Assembly: GCF_016862175.1 (NCBI RefSeq)
Contig: NZ_BOML01000057.1
Location: 186,001-250,000, forward strand
From: Paractinoplanes durhamensis
Lineage (GTDB): Bacteria > Actinomycetota > Actinomycetes > Mycobacteriales > Micromonosporaceae
Reading direction: 5' to 3'
Length of the DNA stretch: 64,000 nt
Part shown: one piece after another, positions 41,310 to 50,273 of the stretch
How the letters are laid out: each line of letters starts with the position of its first letter
Position numbering within the stretch: position 1 is the stretch's first letter
The notes under the pieces: generated by a model
Told to the model about the DNA's origin: nothing
Databases searched by the model: none
What the model saw: only the letters and a program-made list of their open reading frames with translations
Translations under genes and position numbers: made by a program

Positions 41310-43274
41310 TCACCGCACCCGATCCGGCGCCGCCGGAGCGTGCCGGGGCCGGTGGCCCGGGCGGACCGCCATCCCGACGAGCCGGGACGCATCGGACCTT
41401 CCCGTCGACGTGGCCTCCGGCACGGCCAGCGCGGCGGGCAGCGTCATCACGGCACGGATGCCGCCCCCGTCGGCGGGGCCGAGGGTCACTCCGATCCCGT
41501 GCTGAGCGGCCAGGATCGCCACCACGAACAGGCCGAGGCGGGCGCTGTCGGCGGGGTCGAACTCCCGCGGTTGCGCCAGCCGGCGGTTCGTCTCCTCGAC
41601 CGCGGCGGGCGACATCCCGATCCCGCGGTCCTCGATCTCCAGCACGATCCCGTCCGCTTCTCCTCGCGCCGACAGCCGCACCGGGGTATCCGGGGCGGAA
41701 AAGGTGATGGCGTTCTCCAGCAGCTCACCGGTCAGATGGGCGAGGTCGGTAACCGCGTACTCGGGAATCTCGGCGGCCACGATCGGGCCGATCGTGATCC
41801 GTTCGGCGTGTTCCGTCTCGCCGGCCACCCGGGCCAGGATGTCGGCCAGCGACGAGGCGCCGAGCCCGCGCCGGCTCCGCGCCGAACCGGCCAGGATCAC
41901 CAGGTGCTCGGCGTGCCGGCGCATCCGGACGGCCAGCTGGTAGGCGCGGGCGTCGGCCCCGTCCACCGGCCCGAGCGCCTCGATCTGGCGATCGAGCAGC
42001 GCCTGGTTGCGCCGGGCGATGTTGACCAGGGCCTTGTTCATGTCATACCGCACGGCGGCTTCGCCGGCCGCAGATTCAACCGCACTGAGGTGTACGTCGG
42101 TGAGCGCGGCCCCGACCTCCGCGATCTCGTCGTCGCCCAGGCGCAGACGTAAGGCCCCGCCGTCCACGTCGATGCGCTCACCGGCCCGCAGCCGCCGGAC
42201 CAGCTCCGGCAGCCGCTGGCGAGCGAGCTCGATGGCCGCCGTCCGCAGCAGCGACAGCCGGCGGACGATCGAGCCGCCGATCCGCACGGCGATCGCCAGC
42301 GACACCAGGATGGCGAGCAGGCCGAGCAGGCCGGAGACGCCGAACCGGAGCAGGATCCGGTCCCGGGCCTGTTTCGCGAACGTGACGGCGTGGTCGTAGC
42401 CGTCCGCGAGGAAGGCGAACAACTGGCCCGCCGCGAGGGTGGCCGTCGCCGACCAGACCTCCCGGCTGATCCCGACCGGCCCACCGGTGCGTCCCTTGCC
42501 GATGATCTGATCCTCGGCCGAGCGCAGCGCCGCGAACGCGGGACCGCTGAGCATGCTCTTGAACCGCGCCTGGTCGGGCGCCGGCAGGGTCGAGCCGGCC
42601 GACGGGATCTGGAACCGCAACGCCCCGACGATCTGGACGAGCTGCAGATACTCGCCGCTGCCGAAGCGGCCGGCCGTGGTGGCGCCGGTCAGCAGGGCGT
42701 CCTCCTGGTAGAGCAACTCCCCCGCCCGGCGCATCGCGACCATCGTGCGCATGACCCGTTCCACCAGTGGGTCGCTGGAGGTCGCGGCGGCGTTCGAGAC
42801 GCTGAACGCGTACCCGATGATGCTGGTGTAACCGCTGAGAACCTCGGTCAGGGCGGCATCCCGGGCGTCGACCTTGGCCCGCACCAGGCTCAGCGAGTCG
42901 AGGCTGGTGGCCATGTCCGCGAACCGGGCCCGGGTGATGTCGGCGGAGAACCCGCTCCCCCGGTACCGGCGGGACAGCTCCCGGAACTCGGCGATCGCCG
43001 TGTCGGTCGCGGCCCGTTGCGTACCCAGAGCCTCGGTGTTGTTGTCGGGTGTGGCCAGGAACTCCGCCGACCGGGTGCGCTCGCGCTGCAGGGCGGCCAC
43101 CATCCGATCGCACGGCAGGCTCACGTTGTCGCGCGTGTTGTACGTGTCGCGCAACGCGGTCGCGTCGGTCAGCGAAGCCTTCACGTCGATCACCCACAGC
43201 CCGGTCAGCGCGACCACCGGCGCCAGCAGGGCCAGGACGATCTTCGAACGAATGGACCTCGGTTTTCTTCGCAT
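41310..43274 (-). CDS. CvnA-like sensor kinase with a nitrate/nitrite-sensing (NIT) domain
   Basis: The 654-residue protein has transmembrane helix 1 (about 10-30) and a NIT-type extracellular helical domain (about 40-300, LQRERTRSAEFLA). Helix 2 (about 308-330), a HAMP-like segment and a HATPase domain follow (ELLENAITFSAPDTPV, IEDRGIGMSP, RLGLFVVAILA). The segment where a phospho-acceptor His is expected reads RRNQALLDRQIEAL, as in actinobacterial conservon sensors (CvnA), which usually sit with CvnB, C and D. Those partners are absent here. Confidence 0.88.
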   Translation of the reverse strand: MRRKPRSIRSKIVLALLAPVVALTGLWVIDVKASLTDATALRDTYNTRDNVSLPCDRMVAALQRERTRSAEFLATPDNNTEALGTQRAATDTAIAEFRELSRRYRGSGFSADITRARFADMATSLDSLSLVRAKVDARDAALTEVLSGYTSIIGYAFSVSNAAATSSDPLVERVMRTMVAMRRAGELLYQEDALLTGATTAGRFGSGEYLQLVQIVGALRFQIPSAGSTLPAPDQARFKSMLSGPAFAALRSAEDQIIGKGRTGGPVGISREVWSATATLAAGQLFAFLADGYDHAVTFAKQARDRILLRFGVSGLLGLLAILVSLAIAVRIGGSIVRRLSLLRTAAIELARQRLPELVRRLRAGERIDVDGGALRLRLGDDEIAEVGAALTDVHLSAVESAAGEAAVRYDMNKALVNIARRNQALLDRQIEALGPVDGADARAYQLAVRMRRHAEHLVILAGSARSRRGLGASSLADILARVAGETEHAERITIGPIVAAEIPEYAVTDLAHLTGELLENAITFSAPDTPVRLSARGEADGIVLEIEDRGIGMSPAAVEETNRRLAQPREFDPADSARLGLFVVAILAAQHGIGVTLGPADGGGIRAVMTLPAALAVPEATSTGRSDASRLVGMAVRPGHRPRHAPAAPDRVR

Positions 43275-43383
43275 GGGACCTCAATCGGGCAGACGACGGG
43301 CGGGTCCTCTGGGTGAGAGGGGGGACCTGACGTCATCCACAGTGGAATACGGGCCGCAACCCGGTTTTGGTTCAGGCTTGAAC

Positions 43384-45669
43384 GTGATTGTCGGTGCGTG
43401 TGAGACTGCGCCGCGTGGAACCGTCAGTGCGACCGGTCAGCCCGCGGTGACGGGTGAACAACGGCATCTCTCCGCGCTGGTCGCGTTGTGCCTCGCGGCC
43501 GGGGCACCGATCTTCTTCCTGTCCGCAACACCGGTAGCGACGTACACCCAACTGGGCAGCAGCCTTCTCGCCTGCCTCGCCGCTCTCCCCTGCCTCGCCG
43601 CCGCCCGCAGGGGCGAGGCGAGCGTCCGTCTCGGCTGGCGCCTGCTCGCCGCCGGATGCCTGAGCTGGGGCCTGGGCAACTTCTACTGGTCGTGGAACGA
43701 GCTCGTCGTCCACGCGGAGGTGCTGTTCCCGTCGCCGGCCGACATCGGCTACCTGCTGTTCCCGCTGCTCGCCACGGTCGGGCTGTGGCTGATCGCGGGC
43801 TGGACGTCGCTCGGATCCAGGGTGACCGTGCTGCTCGACGGTCTGATCGTCGGCTGCGCCCTGTTCGTGATCGGCTGGTCCCTGACGGTCCGCGAGGTGT
43901 GGGAGGCCGGCTCCGACTCGGTGCTCGGATTCGTCGTGTCGATGGCCTACCCGGTCTTCGACATCGTGCTGGCGACGGTCGTCGTGCTGCTCGCCGCCCG
44001 GACCCGGCGCGGCAGTCGCGGCATCGGCCTGCTGCTGCTCCTGGGGCTCACCGGCATGACCATCAGCGACGTGCTGTTCGCCCTGGACACGTCGGCCGGC
44101 ACCTACTACAGCGGACAGAACTCGGACGCCGGCTGGTTCTTCGCGTTCGCCGCGTACGCGGCGGCCGGCTGGCTCGCGACGAGACGGCCGATGACGTTCG
44201 ACCACACCGGAGTGATGGCCCGCTGGCAGACCACCCTGCCGTACGCCCCGTTCGGGCTGGCCGCGCTCGTGGTCGCCGGTCAGACGCTGACCGGCATCCG
44301 GGTCGACGCGCCGGAGGCCGTAGCGCTGATGATCGGCTTCCTGCTGATCCTGCTGCGGCAGCTGTCCACCCTGCTGCACAACTCGACGCTGACCCGCACC
44401 CTGCGGCACCAGGCGTATCACGACCCGCTGACCGGGCTGGGCAACCGCGCGCTGTTCATGGAACGGCTCGAGGGGGCGCTGGGCGCCGGCCAGCCGGTCG
44501 CGATCGTCTACCTCGACCTCGACGACTTCAAGATGATCAACGACTCGCTCGGGCATGACGCCGGCGACGTCGTGCTGCGCACGGTGAGCGAGCGGCTGCG
44601 CGTCTGCTTCGCCGAGCCGGACGCCATCGCCCGGTTCGGCGGCGACGAGTTCGCCGTGCTCACCGGCCGCGTCCACGGCCTGCCCGGGCTGGCCCAGCGG
44701 CTGCTCGGGCTGCTGCACGAGCCGGTCGAGGTCGGCACCCGCACGGTCCGGCTGGGCGCGAGCGTCGGCCTCGCCGTCTCCGACGGCTCGTTCTCCTCGG
44801 AAGACCTTCGCAAGAACGTCGACCTGGCCATGTACGCGGCGAAGGCGCAGGGCAAGGACTCGTACGCGATGTTCGAGCCGTCGATGCGGCACGGCTTCGA
44901 TCAGGAGGTGCGGTTGCGGGCCGAACTCCGCAAAGCCCTGACCGACCGGACCCTGCACGTCGCCTTCCAGCCGATCGTGGCGCTGGGCGAACGCCGCGTC
45001 GCCGGCGTCGAGGCCCTCGCCCGCTGGCAGCACCCGGAGCTCGGCACGGTGCAGCCGGACATGTTCGTCCCGGTCGCCGAGCGCGCCGGCCTGATCGGCG
45101 ACCTCGGCCTGCTGGTGCTGCGCCGGGCGTGCGCGGAGTTCGCGGTCTGGCCGGGATCGCACACGGCGTACCTGTCGGTCAACGTCTCACCATCGCAGAT
45201 GCTCGACGCCTCGTTCCCGTCGAAGGTGGTCGCGACGCTGTACGAGGCCGGTATGCGACCGGGGCAGCTGGTCCTCGAGGTGACCGAGAACGTGCTGGCC
45301 GACGAGTCCGAGGTGATCGGCACGCTGCGGCGGCTGCGCGAGTTCGGCATCCGGATCGCCATCGACGACTTCGGCACCGGCTACGCGTCGCTGCGCTACC
45401 TGCACCGCTTCCCCGCCGACATCGTCAAGATCGACCGCACGTACGTCCAGGACATCGCCCGCGACCCGGCCGCCGTCCACATCCTCGGCACGCTGTGGCA
45501 GCTGTTCGGCGCACTCGGCCTCACCGCCATCGCCGAGGGCATCGAGGACGAGGCTCAGGCGGCCATGCTGGTCGAGCTGGGTTGCAAGGCCGGCCAGGGT
45601 TTCCTCTACGGCCGGCCGGGGCCCCTCAACGCCATCACCGTCGACCCTCTCAGCGCCGACCGAACCTAA
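43384..45669 (+). CDS. Polytopic membrane GGDEF-EAL protein
   Basis: The ~761-residue protein has about nine or ten membrane helices (about residues 25-335), a GGDEF domain (about 345-500, intact GGDEF in FGGDEFAVL) and an EAL domain (about 515-755; GVEALARWQ, DDFGTGYAS, KIDRTYV, AEGIEDE). The start is uncertain: GTG 43342, 43384 and 43447 are all in frame and none has a good ribosome binding site. The much longer open frame upstream runs antisense through the kinase gene and is rejected. It is divergent from that kinase across ~110 bp. Confidence 0.9.
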   Translation: MIVGACETAPRGTVSATGQPAVTGEQRHLSALVALCLAAGAPIFFLSATPVATYTQLGSSLLACLAALPCLAAARRGEASVRLGWRLLAAGCLSWGLGNFYWSWNELVVHAEVLFPSPADIGYLLFPLLATVGLWLIAGWTSLGSRVTVLLDGLIVGCALFVIGWSLTVREVWEAGSDSVLGFVVSMAYPVFDIVLATVVVLLAARTRRGSRGIGLLLLLGLTGMTISDVLFALDTSAGTYYSGQNSDAGWFFAFAAYAAAGWLATRRPMTFDHTGVMARWQTTLPYAPFGLAALVVAGQTLTGIRVDAPEAVALMIGFLLILLRQLSTLLHNSTLTRTLRHQAYHDPLTGLGNRALFMERLEGALGAGQPVAIVYLDLDDFKMINDSLGHDAGDVVLRTVSERLRVCFAEPDAIARFGGDEFAVLTGRVHGLPGLAQRLLGLLHEPVEVGTRTVRLGASVGLAVSDGSFSSEDLRKNVDLAMYAAKAQGKDSYAMFEPSMRHGFDQEVRLRAELRKALTDRTLHVAFQPIVALGERRVAGVEALARWQHPELGTVQPDMFVPVAERAGLIGDLGLLVLRRACAEFAVWPGSHTAYLSVNVSPSQMLDASFPSKVVATLYEAGMRPGQLVLEVTENVLADESEVIGTLRRLREFGIRIAIDDFGTGYASLRYLHRFPADIVKIDRTYVQDIARDPAAVHILGTLWQLFGALGLTAIAEGIEDEAQAAMLVELGCKAGQGFLYGRPGPLNAITVDPLSADRT

Positions 45670-46106
45670 CCGTCGAACAAGGTTGCGCCGATGGCCACCA
45701 TCCGGGCCGGCTCGGCGCTGTCCGGAGCGCCGCAGACCTGGATCGACGTGGTCGCCGACGCGCTGATGACCTCGTATTCGTAGCCGTCCGCGCACACCGG
45801 CGGAGAGTCCGTGGTGAAGTCCGGTGCGATCAGCAGCTGACGGAGGTCCGCCATCGTGCCGGCCGGCAGCGAACCGCGGACGGGCGGTTTGCCGCGGTGC
45901 GTCACCACCGTCGAGCCGTCGGCCGTGATCTGAGCGCGGTCGTCGACGCCGGCGAAGCCGCCCCGGCGGGTGATGGTGACCGGGAACATCGGGATGGCGG
46001 GCGAGGCGGCCGGCGCCGGCGCCGCGGGCTGCTCGTTCGTCGCGCACCCGGCGACACCGCCCAGCAGCAAGGCGGCCAGGACTACGGACATGTGTGACTT
46101 TCGCAC
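45666..46106 (-). CDS. Emfourin-like lipoprotein, putative inhibitor of the adjacent M4 protease
   Basis: The 146-residue protein starts at GTG 46106 with GAGGAA upstream. It has a signal peptide with lipobox LLGGVAGC and an Ala/Pro spacer, then a ~100-residue domain starting VTITRRGGFAGVDDRAQI. The GGFAG segment near the start of a small domain is the hallmark of emfourins such as the protealysin inhibitor, whose genes neighbour M4 proteases. Two Cys (PVCADGYEY, IQVCGAP) may form a disulfide. It is next to an M4 protease gene on the same strand. The inhibitor role follows from sequence pattern and context. Confidence 0.75.
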   Translation of the reverse strand: MRKSHMSVVLAALLLGGVAGCATNEQPAAPAPAASPAIPMFPVTITRRGGFAGVDDRAQITADGSTVVTHRGKPPVRGSLPAGTMADLRQLLIAPDFTTDSPPVCADGYEYEVISASATTSIQVCGAPDSAEPARMVAIGATLFDG

Positions 46107-46134
46107 CGCGGGTTCCTCATCCTCGTGGCAGAAA

Positions 46135-46167
46135 CGGCCGGGGTGGCGTCGCACGCCACCCCGGCCG
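46135..46167 (-). terminator. Strong hairpin between the M4 protease gene and the inhibitor gene
   Basis: Perfect 15-bp arms (46135-46149 / 46153-46167, starting CGGCCGGGG) have a 3-nt CGC loop, directly after the protease stop. It should end most protease transcripts before the inhibitor gene. Confidence 0.88.
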
Positions 46168-46182
46168 GTTCGGTGATCAGCT

Positions 46183-48219
46183 TCAGGCGGGTGCGTTCCA
46201 GCCGAGTACGGCGTTGCCGGCTCCGCTGTAGGACACGATGCGGTAGCGGTAGGAGCCGGTGGTGCCGGTGTACGCGATGTTCTCGCGGGCCGTCTCACCG
46301 GTGGACTTGGCCACGTTCGTCCATCGCCCGTTGACGTTCTTGTCCAGGTAGAGGTCGAAGTCGGTGCCGGACGGGCCGGCCATGCAGGCGGTGTGCCGGC
46401 CACCGGCGGCGGTGAACGTGCCGGTCACCGCGGTCGCACCGGCGGCGATGGCGCCGCTGTCGTGCGAGGCGAAGCCGGCCTGGCAGTCACCGGACGGCGC
46501 GGTCGGGGGCGCCGTGGTCGGGCCGGTGGTCGGCGCCGTGGTCGGCGGGGTCGTGGGCGCCGTGGTCGGCCGGGTGGTCGGGGCCGTGGTGGGCGTCGTG
46601 GTCGGCGCGGTGGTGGAACCGGTGCCGGTGCAGGCCGGCTCGTTGCTGCCGGCCGGGACACTCACCGCGGTCCACGCCGCCTTGACGGTCGCGCACTCGG
46701 TGCCGTTGCCGAACAGCTGCGCGGCCGAGGCCACCGAGGCGGCCCGCGCCTTGGCGTGCGTCCAGCTGCTGGTCTTACGGTTCAGCGTGGCCATGTAGAT
46801 CTGCCCGGCCTTCTCGATGCCGATCCCGGTGACCGTGCTGTTGTTGCAGGTCGGGCTGGTCGGCTGCCCATCGGTCGGGCGCGAACCCTCGGCCAGCAGG
46901 TAGAACCAGTGGTTCTGCGGACCGGCCGCGGCGTGCACCTCGGTGCTCGGGATGGCGCTGGAGAAGCAGTTCGGGTCGCCGACCTTCGACGGGTCGGCCA
47001 TGTTGCGGATCGGCCCGTTGCCGGTCAGGTTGGCCAGCTCGCCCACGGTGTAGTCGGGCTTGTCCTTCGGGTCGTTGGCGAAGAACTCGGTCAGGGCGCC
47101 GAAGATGTCACCGGTGGACTCGTTCATGCCGCCGGCCTCGTTGCCCGCGCTGGAGCCGCCCGGGGTGAACTGGTTGATGGCGTGCCCGAACTCGTGACCG
47201 AGCACGTCCATCGTGGTGAGCAGCCGCCGGTTGTCGGAGGAGTGGCCGATCTCGACCCGCGAACCGTTCCAGAAGGCGTTGACGTCCTGCAGGCCCATCC
47301 GTACCGGGAAAGCCTTGCCGTTGCCGTCGATGCCGTTGCGGCCGAGCCACTCGCGCAGCATGTCCCACTCTTCGGAGACCGTGTACATCGCGTCGACGCA
47401 GCCGGTGACCAGGTCGGTCGCGCTGCCGGTGCCCCAGACGTTGGTCGTGCTGGTGAACGGCTGGCCGGTCTGCGGGCCGCACGCCAGGCCCGGGCGGGTC
47501 GCGTCGCTCATCACGAACTGCCCACCGGAGCTCTGCGTGTTGATCGTGACGTCGCCGTAGTAGGCGCCGTGCCCGGCCGCGTCCACGACGTCGTCGCGGG
47601 TCAGATCGTTCATCACCGTGCCGGTGGTCGCGTCCACGAAGACGTGCAGCACGCTCGGGACCAGCCGGCCTTCGGCCCGCTTGCTGCCGGAGACCACCAC
47701 CTCGTACGCCAGGACGCCGGCTTCCTGGGCGACGACCTTGAGGGTGCCGGCGTCCACGGAGGTGACCTTGGTGAGCTGCTTGCGCGCGGTCTTGACCGCG
47801 GTGCCGGCCGAGATCTTCGCGGTGGTGCCGACCGACAGCGCCTGCTGCTGCGCGACGTAGTTGTCCAGCACCTTGCCGTTGGCGTCGGTGACGACGACCG
47901 CGTCCCCGCCCTCGACCTGAAGACCCTGATAGGTACGGGTGTAGGCGACGTACTGCAGGCCGTGCTGGCTGACCACCTGGCGCTTCACCAGCTCGTCGTG
48001 ACCGCCCTTGAAGAACAGCTTCGGCTTCTCGGCCACCAGCGCCGAGGCCGAGGTGGTCGCCCGGGACTCGGCGACGGCGGTCGGGACCGGGTCGGCGGCG
48101 GCCTTGGGTGCCGCGGGAGCCGCGGTGATCGCCGCGTTCACCTGCGGCATGGTGAGGGCGATGGACCCCGCTACGGTGACGGCCGCCAGACCGGTCGCCA
48201 GCGCGACTTTGCGTTTCAA
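46183..48219 (-). CDS. Secreted M4 (thermolysin-like) metallopeptidase
   Basis: The 678-residue preproprotein has a signal peptide (1-30) and FTP/PepSY pro-domains (about 60-200, LQVEGGDAVVVTDANGKVL). The M4 catalytic domain (about 210-520) has the zinc motif HEFGH (His342, Glu343, His346) and the third ligand Glu367 in MNESTGDIFG. A TTAPTT-type linker leads to a C-terminal pre-peptidase-C-like beta domain (about 575-678) with two Cys. The active site is complete. It is the first gene of a pair with the emfourin-like lipoprotein. Confidence 0.95.
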   Translation of the reverse strand: MKRKVALATGLAAVTVAGSIALTMPQVNAAITAAPAAPKAAADPVPTAVAESRATTSASALVAEKPKLFFKGGHDELVKRQVVSQHGLQYVAYTRTYQGLQVEGGDAVVVTDANGKVLDNYVAQQQALSVGTTAKISAGTAVKTARKQLTKVTSVDAGTLKVVAQEAGVLAYEVVVSGSKRAEGRLVPSVLHVFVDATTGTVMNDLTRDDVVDAAGHGAYYGDVTINTQSSGGQFVMSDATRPGLACGPQTGQPFTSTTNVWGTGSATDLVTGCVDAMYTVSEEWDMLREWLGRNGIDGNGKAFPVRMGLQDVNAFWNGSRVEIGHSSDNRRLLTTMDVLGHEFGHAINQFTPGGSSAGNEAGGMNESTGDIFGALTEFFANDPKDKPDYTVGELANLTGNGPIRNMADPSKVGDPNCFSSAIPSTEVHAAAGPQNHWFYLLAEGSRPTDGQPTSPTCNNSTVTGIGIEKAGQIYMATLNRKTSSWTHAKARAASVASAAQLFGNGTECATVKAAWTAVSVPAGSNEPACTGTGSTTAPTTTPTTAPTTRPTTAPTTPPTTAPTTGPTTAPPTAPSGDCQAGFASHDSGAIAAGATAVTGTFTAAGGRHTACMAGPSGTDFDLYLDKNVNGRWTNVAKSTGETARENIAYTGTTGSYRYRIVSYSGAGNAVLGWNAPA

Positions 48220-48509
48220 CGGTGCTCCTAGCGCGATTATTCGCGGCGCTGATTCACGGCTCGTGCCCGATCATCCGCCGCCACAAAATGAGGGATTCGG
48301 CGCCAGTCTTGCCTCCGAGAAAGAACGAAGTCAATGCGCTTAAGCATTGTTTAAACGCCTTACGCTGGGCTTACGGCAAGCTTTACCGAGCCGATGCCAA
48401 CGAATGAGCAATTTCCGGCTCGTTATAATTTCGATATCTAGGCTTCCGGCGCCCTTAAGGTACGACCCGGAAGAATGGCCGGACACCAATGGCGACGGGC
48501 CTTCCTGGG
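48220..48509. promoter_or_regulatory. AT-rich intergenic region with three 11-bp-phased repeats
   Basis: No gene is seen here. CTTACG occurs at 48359-48364 and 48370-48375, and CTTTACCG at 48381-48388, each starting exactly 11 bp after the last, so all lie on one DNA face. TTAAGC...TTTAA lies just before them. The region is the promoter of the M4 protease gene (minus strand), 140-170 bp upstream of its start. The phasing suggests a regulator that binds direct repeats, such as an OmpR-type or SARP protein. Confidence 0.45.
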
Positions 48510-49232
48510 TCAGATCGAGGCCATCCGGCGTTCGAGCGTCTTCGGGTCGTCACGCCACACCTGGTAGCCGTCGCGGGACATCGGGTCCGGGAAGATGTCC
48601 TCATCGCCGGCCTCGACACCGACGAGAATGGCGTGCGCGACGTCCGCCGGGCTGCTCTTCGGGATCTCGAACGCCCTGATCATGTCGGTGTCCACCGCGC
48701 CGGGGAACACGCCGTGCACGGCGATACCCGCACCGGCCACCTGGGCCCGCACGGCCTGGGTCATCGATGCCACGGCCGCTTTGGACACGCCGTAGCCGCC
48801 CATGCCGGGCACCGCGCCCAACGCCACCAGGCTCGACATGTTGACGATCGCGCCGCCACCGTTGCGGCGCAGCACCGGAACGAACGCCCGGGTGACCGCG
48901 AGCGTGCCGAAATAGTTGGTCATCAGGTCCGCGTGGATCGCCGAGAGTTCACCGCCGAGCAGATCCGCGAACTCCAGCGAGCCGCCGTTGTTCACCAGCA
49001 GCGTGACGTCGCCGGCCGCGGCCGCCGCGGCGGCAACCTGGTCGGCGTCGGTGATGTCCAGCGGCAGAGCCACCACCCGGGCATCGTTCGTGAGGCCGGC
49101 CAGCGTCTCGATGCGGCGGGCGGTTGCGTACACCTTCCGGGCACCCCGCGCGAGCAGTGCCTCAACCAGCGCTCGTCCGATGCCTCGGTTGGCTCCGGTT
49201 ACCAGCGCCGTTGCGGTGTTCACGTGCAACAC
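48510..49232 (-). CDS. Short-chain dehydrogenase/reductase
   Basis: The 240-residue SDR starts at GTG 49232, 7 nt after GGAGG. It has the cofactor motif TGANRGIG (about residues 13-20), NNGG in LLVNNGGSLEF, the catalytic Ser in VNMSSLVALG and YxxxK in GYGVSKAA. The substrate is unknown. It is divergent from an XRE regulator gene across 153 bp, a common arrangement in which the regulator controls the enzyme. Confidence 0.93.
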   Translation of the reverse strand: MLHVNTATALVTGANRGIGRALVEALLARGARKVYATARRIETLAGLTNDARVVALPLDITDADQVAAAAAAAGDVTLLVNNGGSLEFADLLGGELSAIHADLMTNYFGTLAVTRAFVPVLRRNGGGAIVNMSSLVALGAVPGMGGYGVSKAAVASMTQAVRAQVAGAGIAVHGVFPGAVDTDMIRAFEIPKSSPADVAHAILVGVEAGDEDIFPDPMSRDGYQVWRDDPKTLERRMASI

Positions 49233-49368
49233 GTCAGTTCCTCCCTTGTCAGTCCATGAGGTCATGCTGAGGCCAGCATCCGCCGGCCGGCGGCGGTTAC
49301 CCAGAGCTCCGATCAACCCCGGGCACCCCTGACCTGGGTCGAGCAGTACCACGCTCGCCGGCGGTGAA

Positions 49369-49385
49369 GCGGCCATACTGGCCGC
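49369..49385 (+). promoter_or_regulatory. Palindrome over the leaderless promoter of the XRE gene
   Basis: GCGGCC (49369-49374) and GGCCGC (49380-49385) flank ATACT and end exactly at the ATG. CATACT (49374-49379) is a plausible -10 box placing transcription start at the ATG. Binding of a dimer here would block the promoter, so autoregulation is likely. Confidence 0.55.
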
Positions 49386-50273
49386 ATGGACCGGCACACC
49401 GCCATGGCCGAATTCCTGCGATCGCGGCGAGCGCGGCTGCGCCCGGAGGATGTCGGGCTGCAACCGCTGGCGACCCGGCGCAGGGTTCCCGGCCTGCGCC
49501 GCGAAGAGCTGGCCCAACTGGCCGGCGTCAGCGTCGACTACTACATTCGCCTTGAGCAAGGCCGCGGCTTCCACGTCTCCGACGCCGTCCTCGACGCCGT
49601 CGCCAACGCCCTTCGCCTCGCTGACGACGAACGCGCGCATCTACGAAACCTGGCCCGCCCGAGCCGCACTGCGCGCCTGCCCGGCCCGCCGCAACAGGTC
49701 CGGCCCGCACTGCGCCAACTCATGAACGCCATGACCGAGGTTCCCGCGTTCGTCGTCGGCCGGCGCACCGACGTGCTGGCCTGGAACCCGCTCGGTCTCG
49801 CCCTGATCGCCGACTTCCGGGCGATGCCGCCACGGCAGCGCAACTTCGCTCGCCTGTTCTTCCTCGACGAGCACATCGGGGCGCTGTTTCGCGATCAGCG
49901 ACACAAGGCGCGCGACATCGCCGCGTTCCTGCACCTCGACGCGGGCCGCCACCCCCGTGACCCACTCCTCGCCGAGCTCATCGACGAGCTGACGCTGCAC
50001 AGCTCGCTGTTCCGCCAGGTGTGGCCCGAGCACCCGGTCGGCGACAAGAGACACACCGTCTACGAGGTACGCCACCCGCTGGCCGGCCCCTTGCACCTGG
50101 CGCAGGAAGCGCTACGAGCATCCGACGATCCCGATCAAACCCTGATCACCTACACCGCGGCGCCCGGATCCTCATCCGAGGCGGGCCTTCGCATTCTCGC
50201 CTCCTGGCAAACCCACGCCTCGTCCGACCATTCATCGCCGAGGCCGAGGCCCGGCAGTCCTACCACGACCTGA
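49386..50273 (+). CDS. XRE-family regulator with MmyB-like ligand-binding domain
   Basis: The 295-residue regulator has an N-terminal helix-turn-helix (about residues 8-80, VPGLRREELAQLAGVSVDYY, RLEQGRG) and an MmyB-type PAS-like domain (about 105-270, VVGRRTDVLAWNPLGLAL, NFARLFFLDE). MmyB domains bind fatty acids or similar ligands. The last ~20 residues (SSDHSSPRPRPGSPTTT) are unlike the family. They run over the start of an unrelated truncated domain in another frame, so the natural C-terminus seems to have been replaced. Confidence 0.92.
   Translation: MDRHTAMAEFLRSRRARLRPEDVGLQPLATRRRVPGLRREELAQLAGVSVDYYIRLEQGRGFHVSDAVLDAVANALRLADDERAHLRNLARPSRTARLPGPPQQVRPALRQLMNAMTEVPAFVVGRRTDVLAWNPLGLALIADFRAMPPRQRNFARLFFLDEHIGALFRDQRHKARDIAAFLHLDAGRHPRDPLLAELIDELTLHSSLFRQVWPEHPVGDKRHTVYEVRHPLAGPLHLAQEALRASDDPDQTLITYTAAPGSSSEAGLRILASWQTHASSDHSSPRPRPGSPTTT

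Noticed and set aside
43328..43335. TGACGTCA here and again within 56531-56540 as a shared operator
   Set aside because: An 8-bp palindrome is expected by chance about once per window at this base composition, and the two positions differ relative to the start codons.
42874..43383. Extension of the GGDEF-EAL frame upstream to 42874
   Set aside because: This part is antisense to the NIT-domain kinase and has no membrane or domain signal. The real start lies in the divergent intergenic region.
46500..46620. Repetitive Thr/Pro-coding stretches in the M4 protease and the glycosidases, considered as CRISPR-like or mobile repeats
   Set aside because: They are in-frame linker codons (TTAPTT, TSPTT, SGPT) without spacers, direct-repeat boundaries or target-site duplications.
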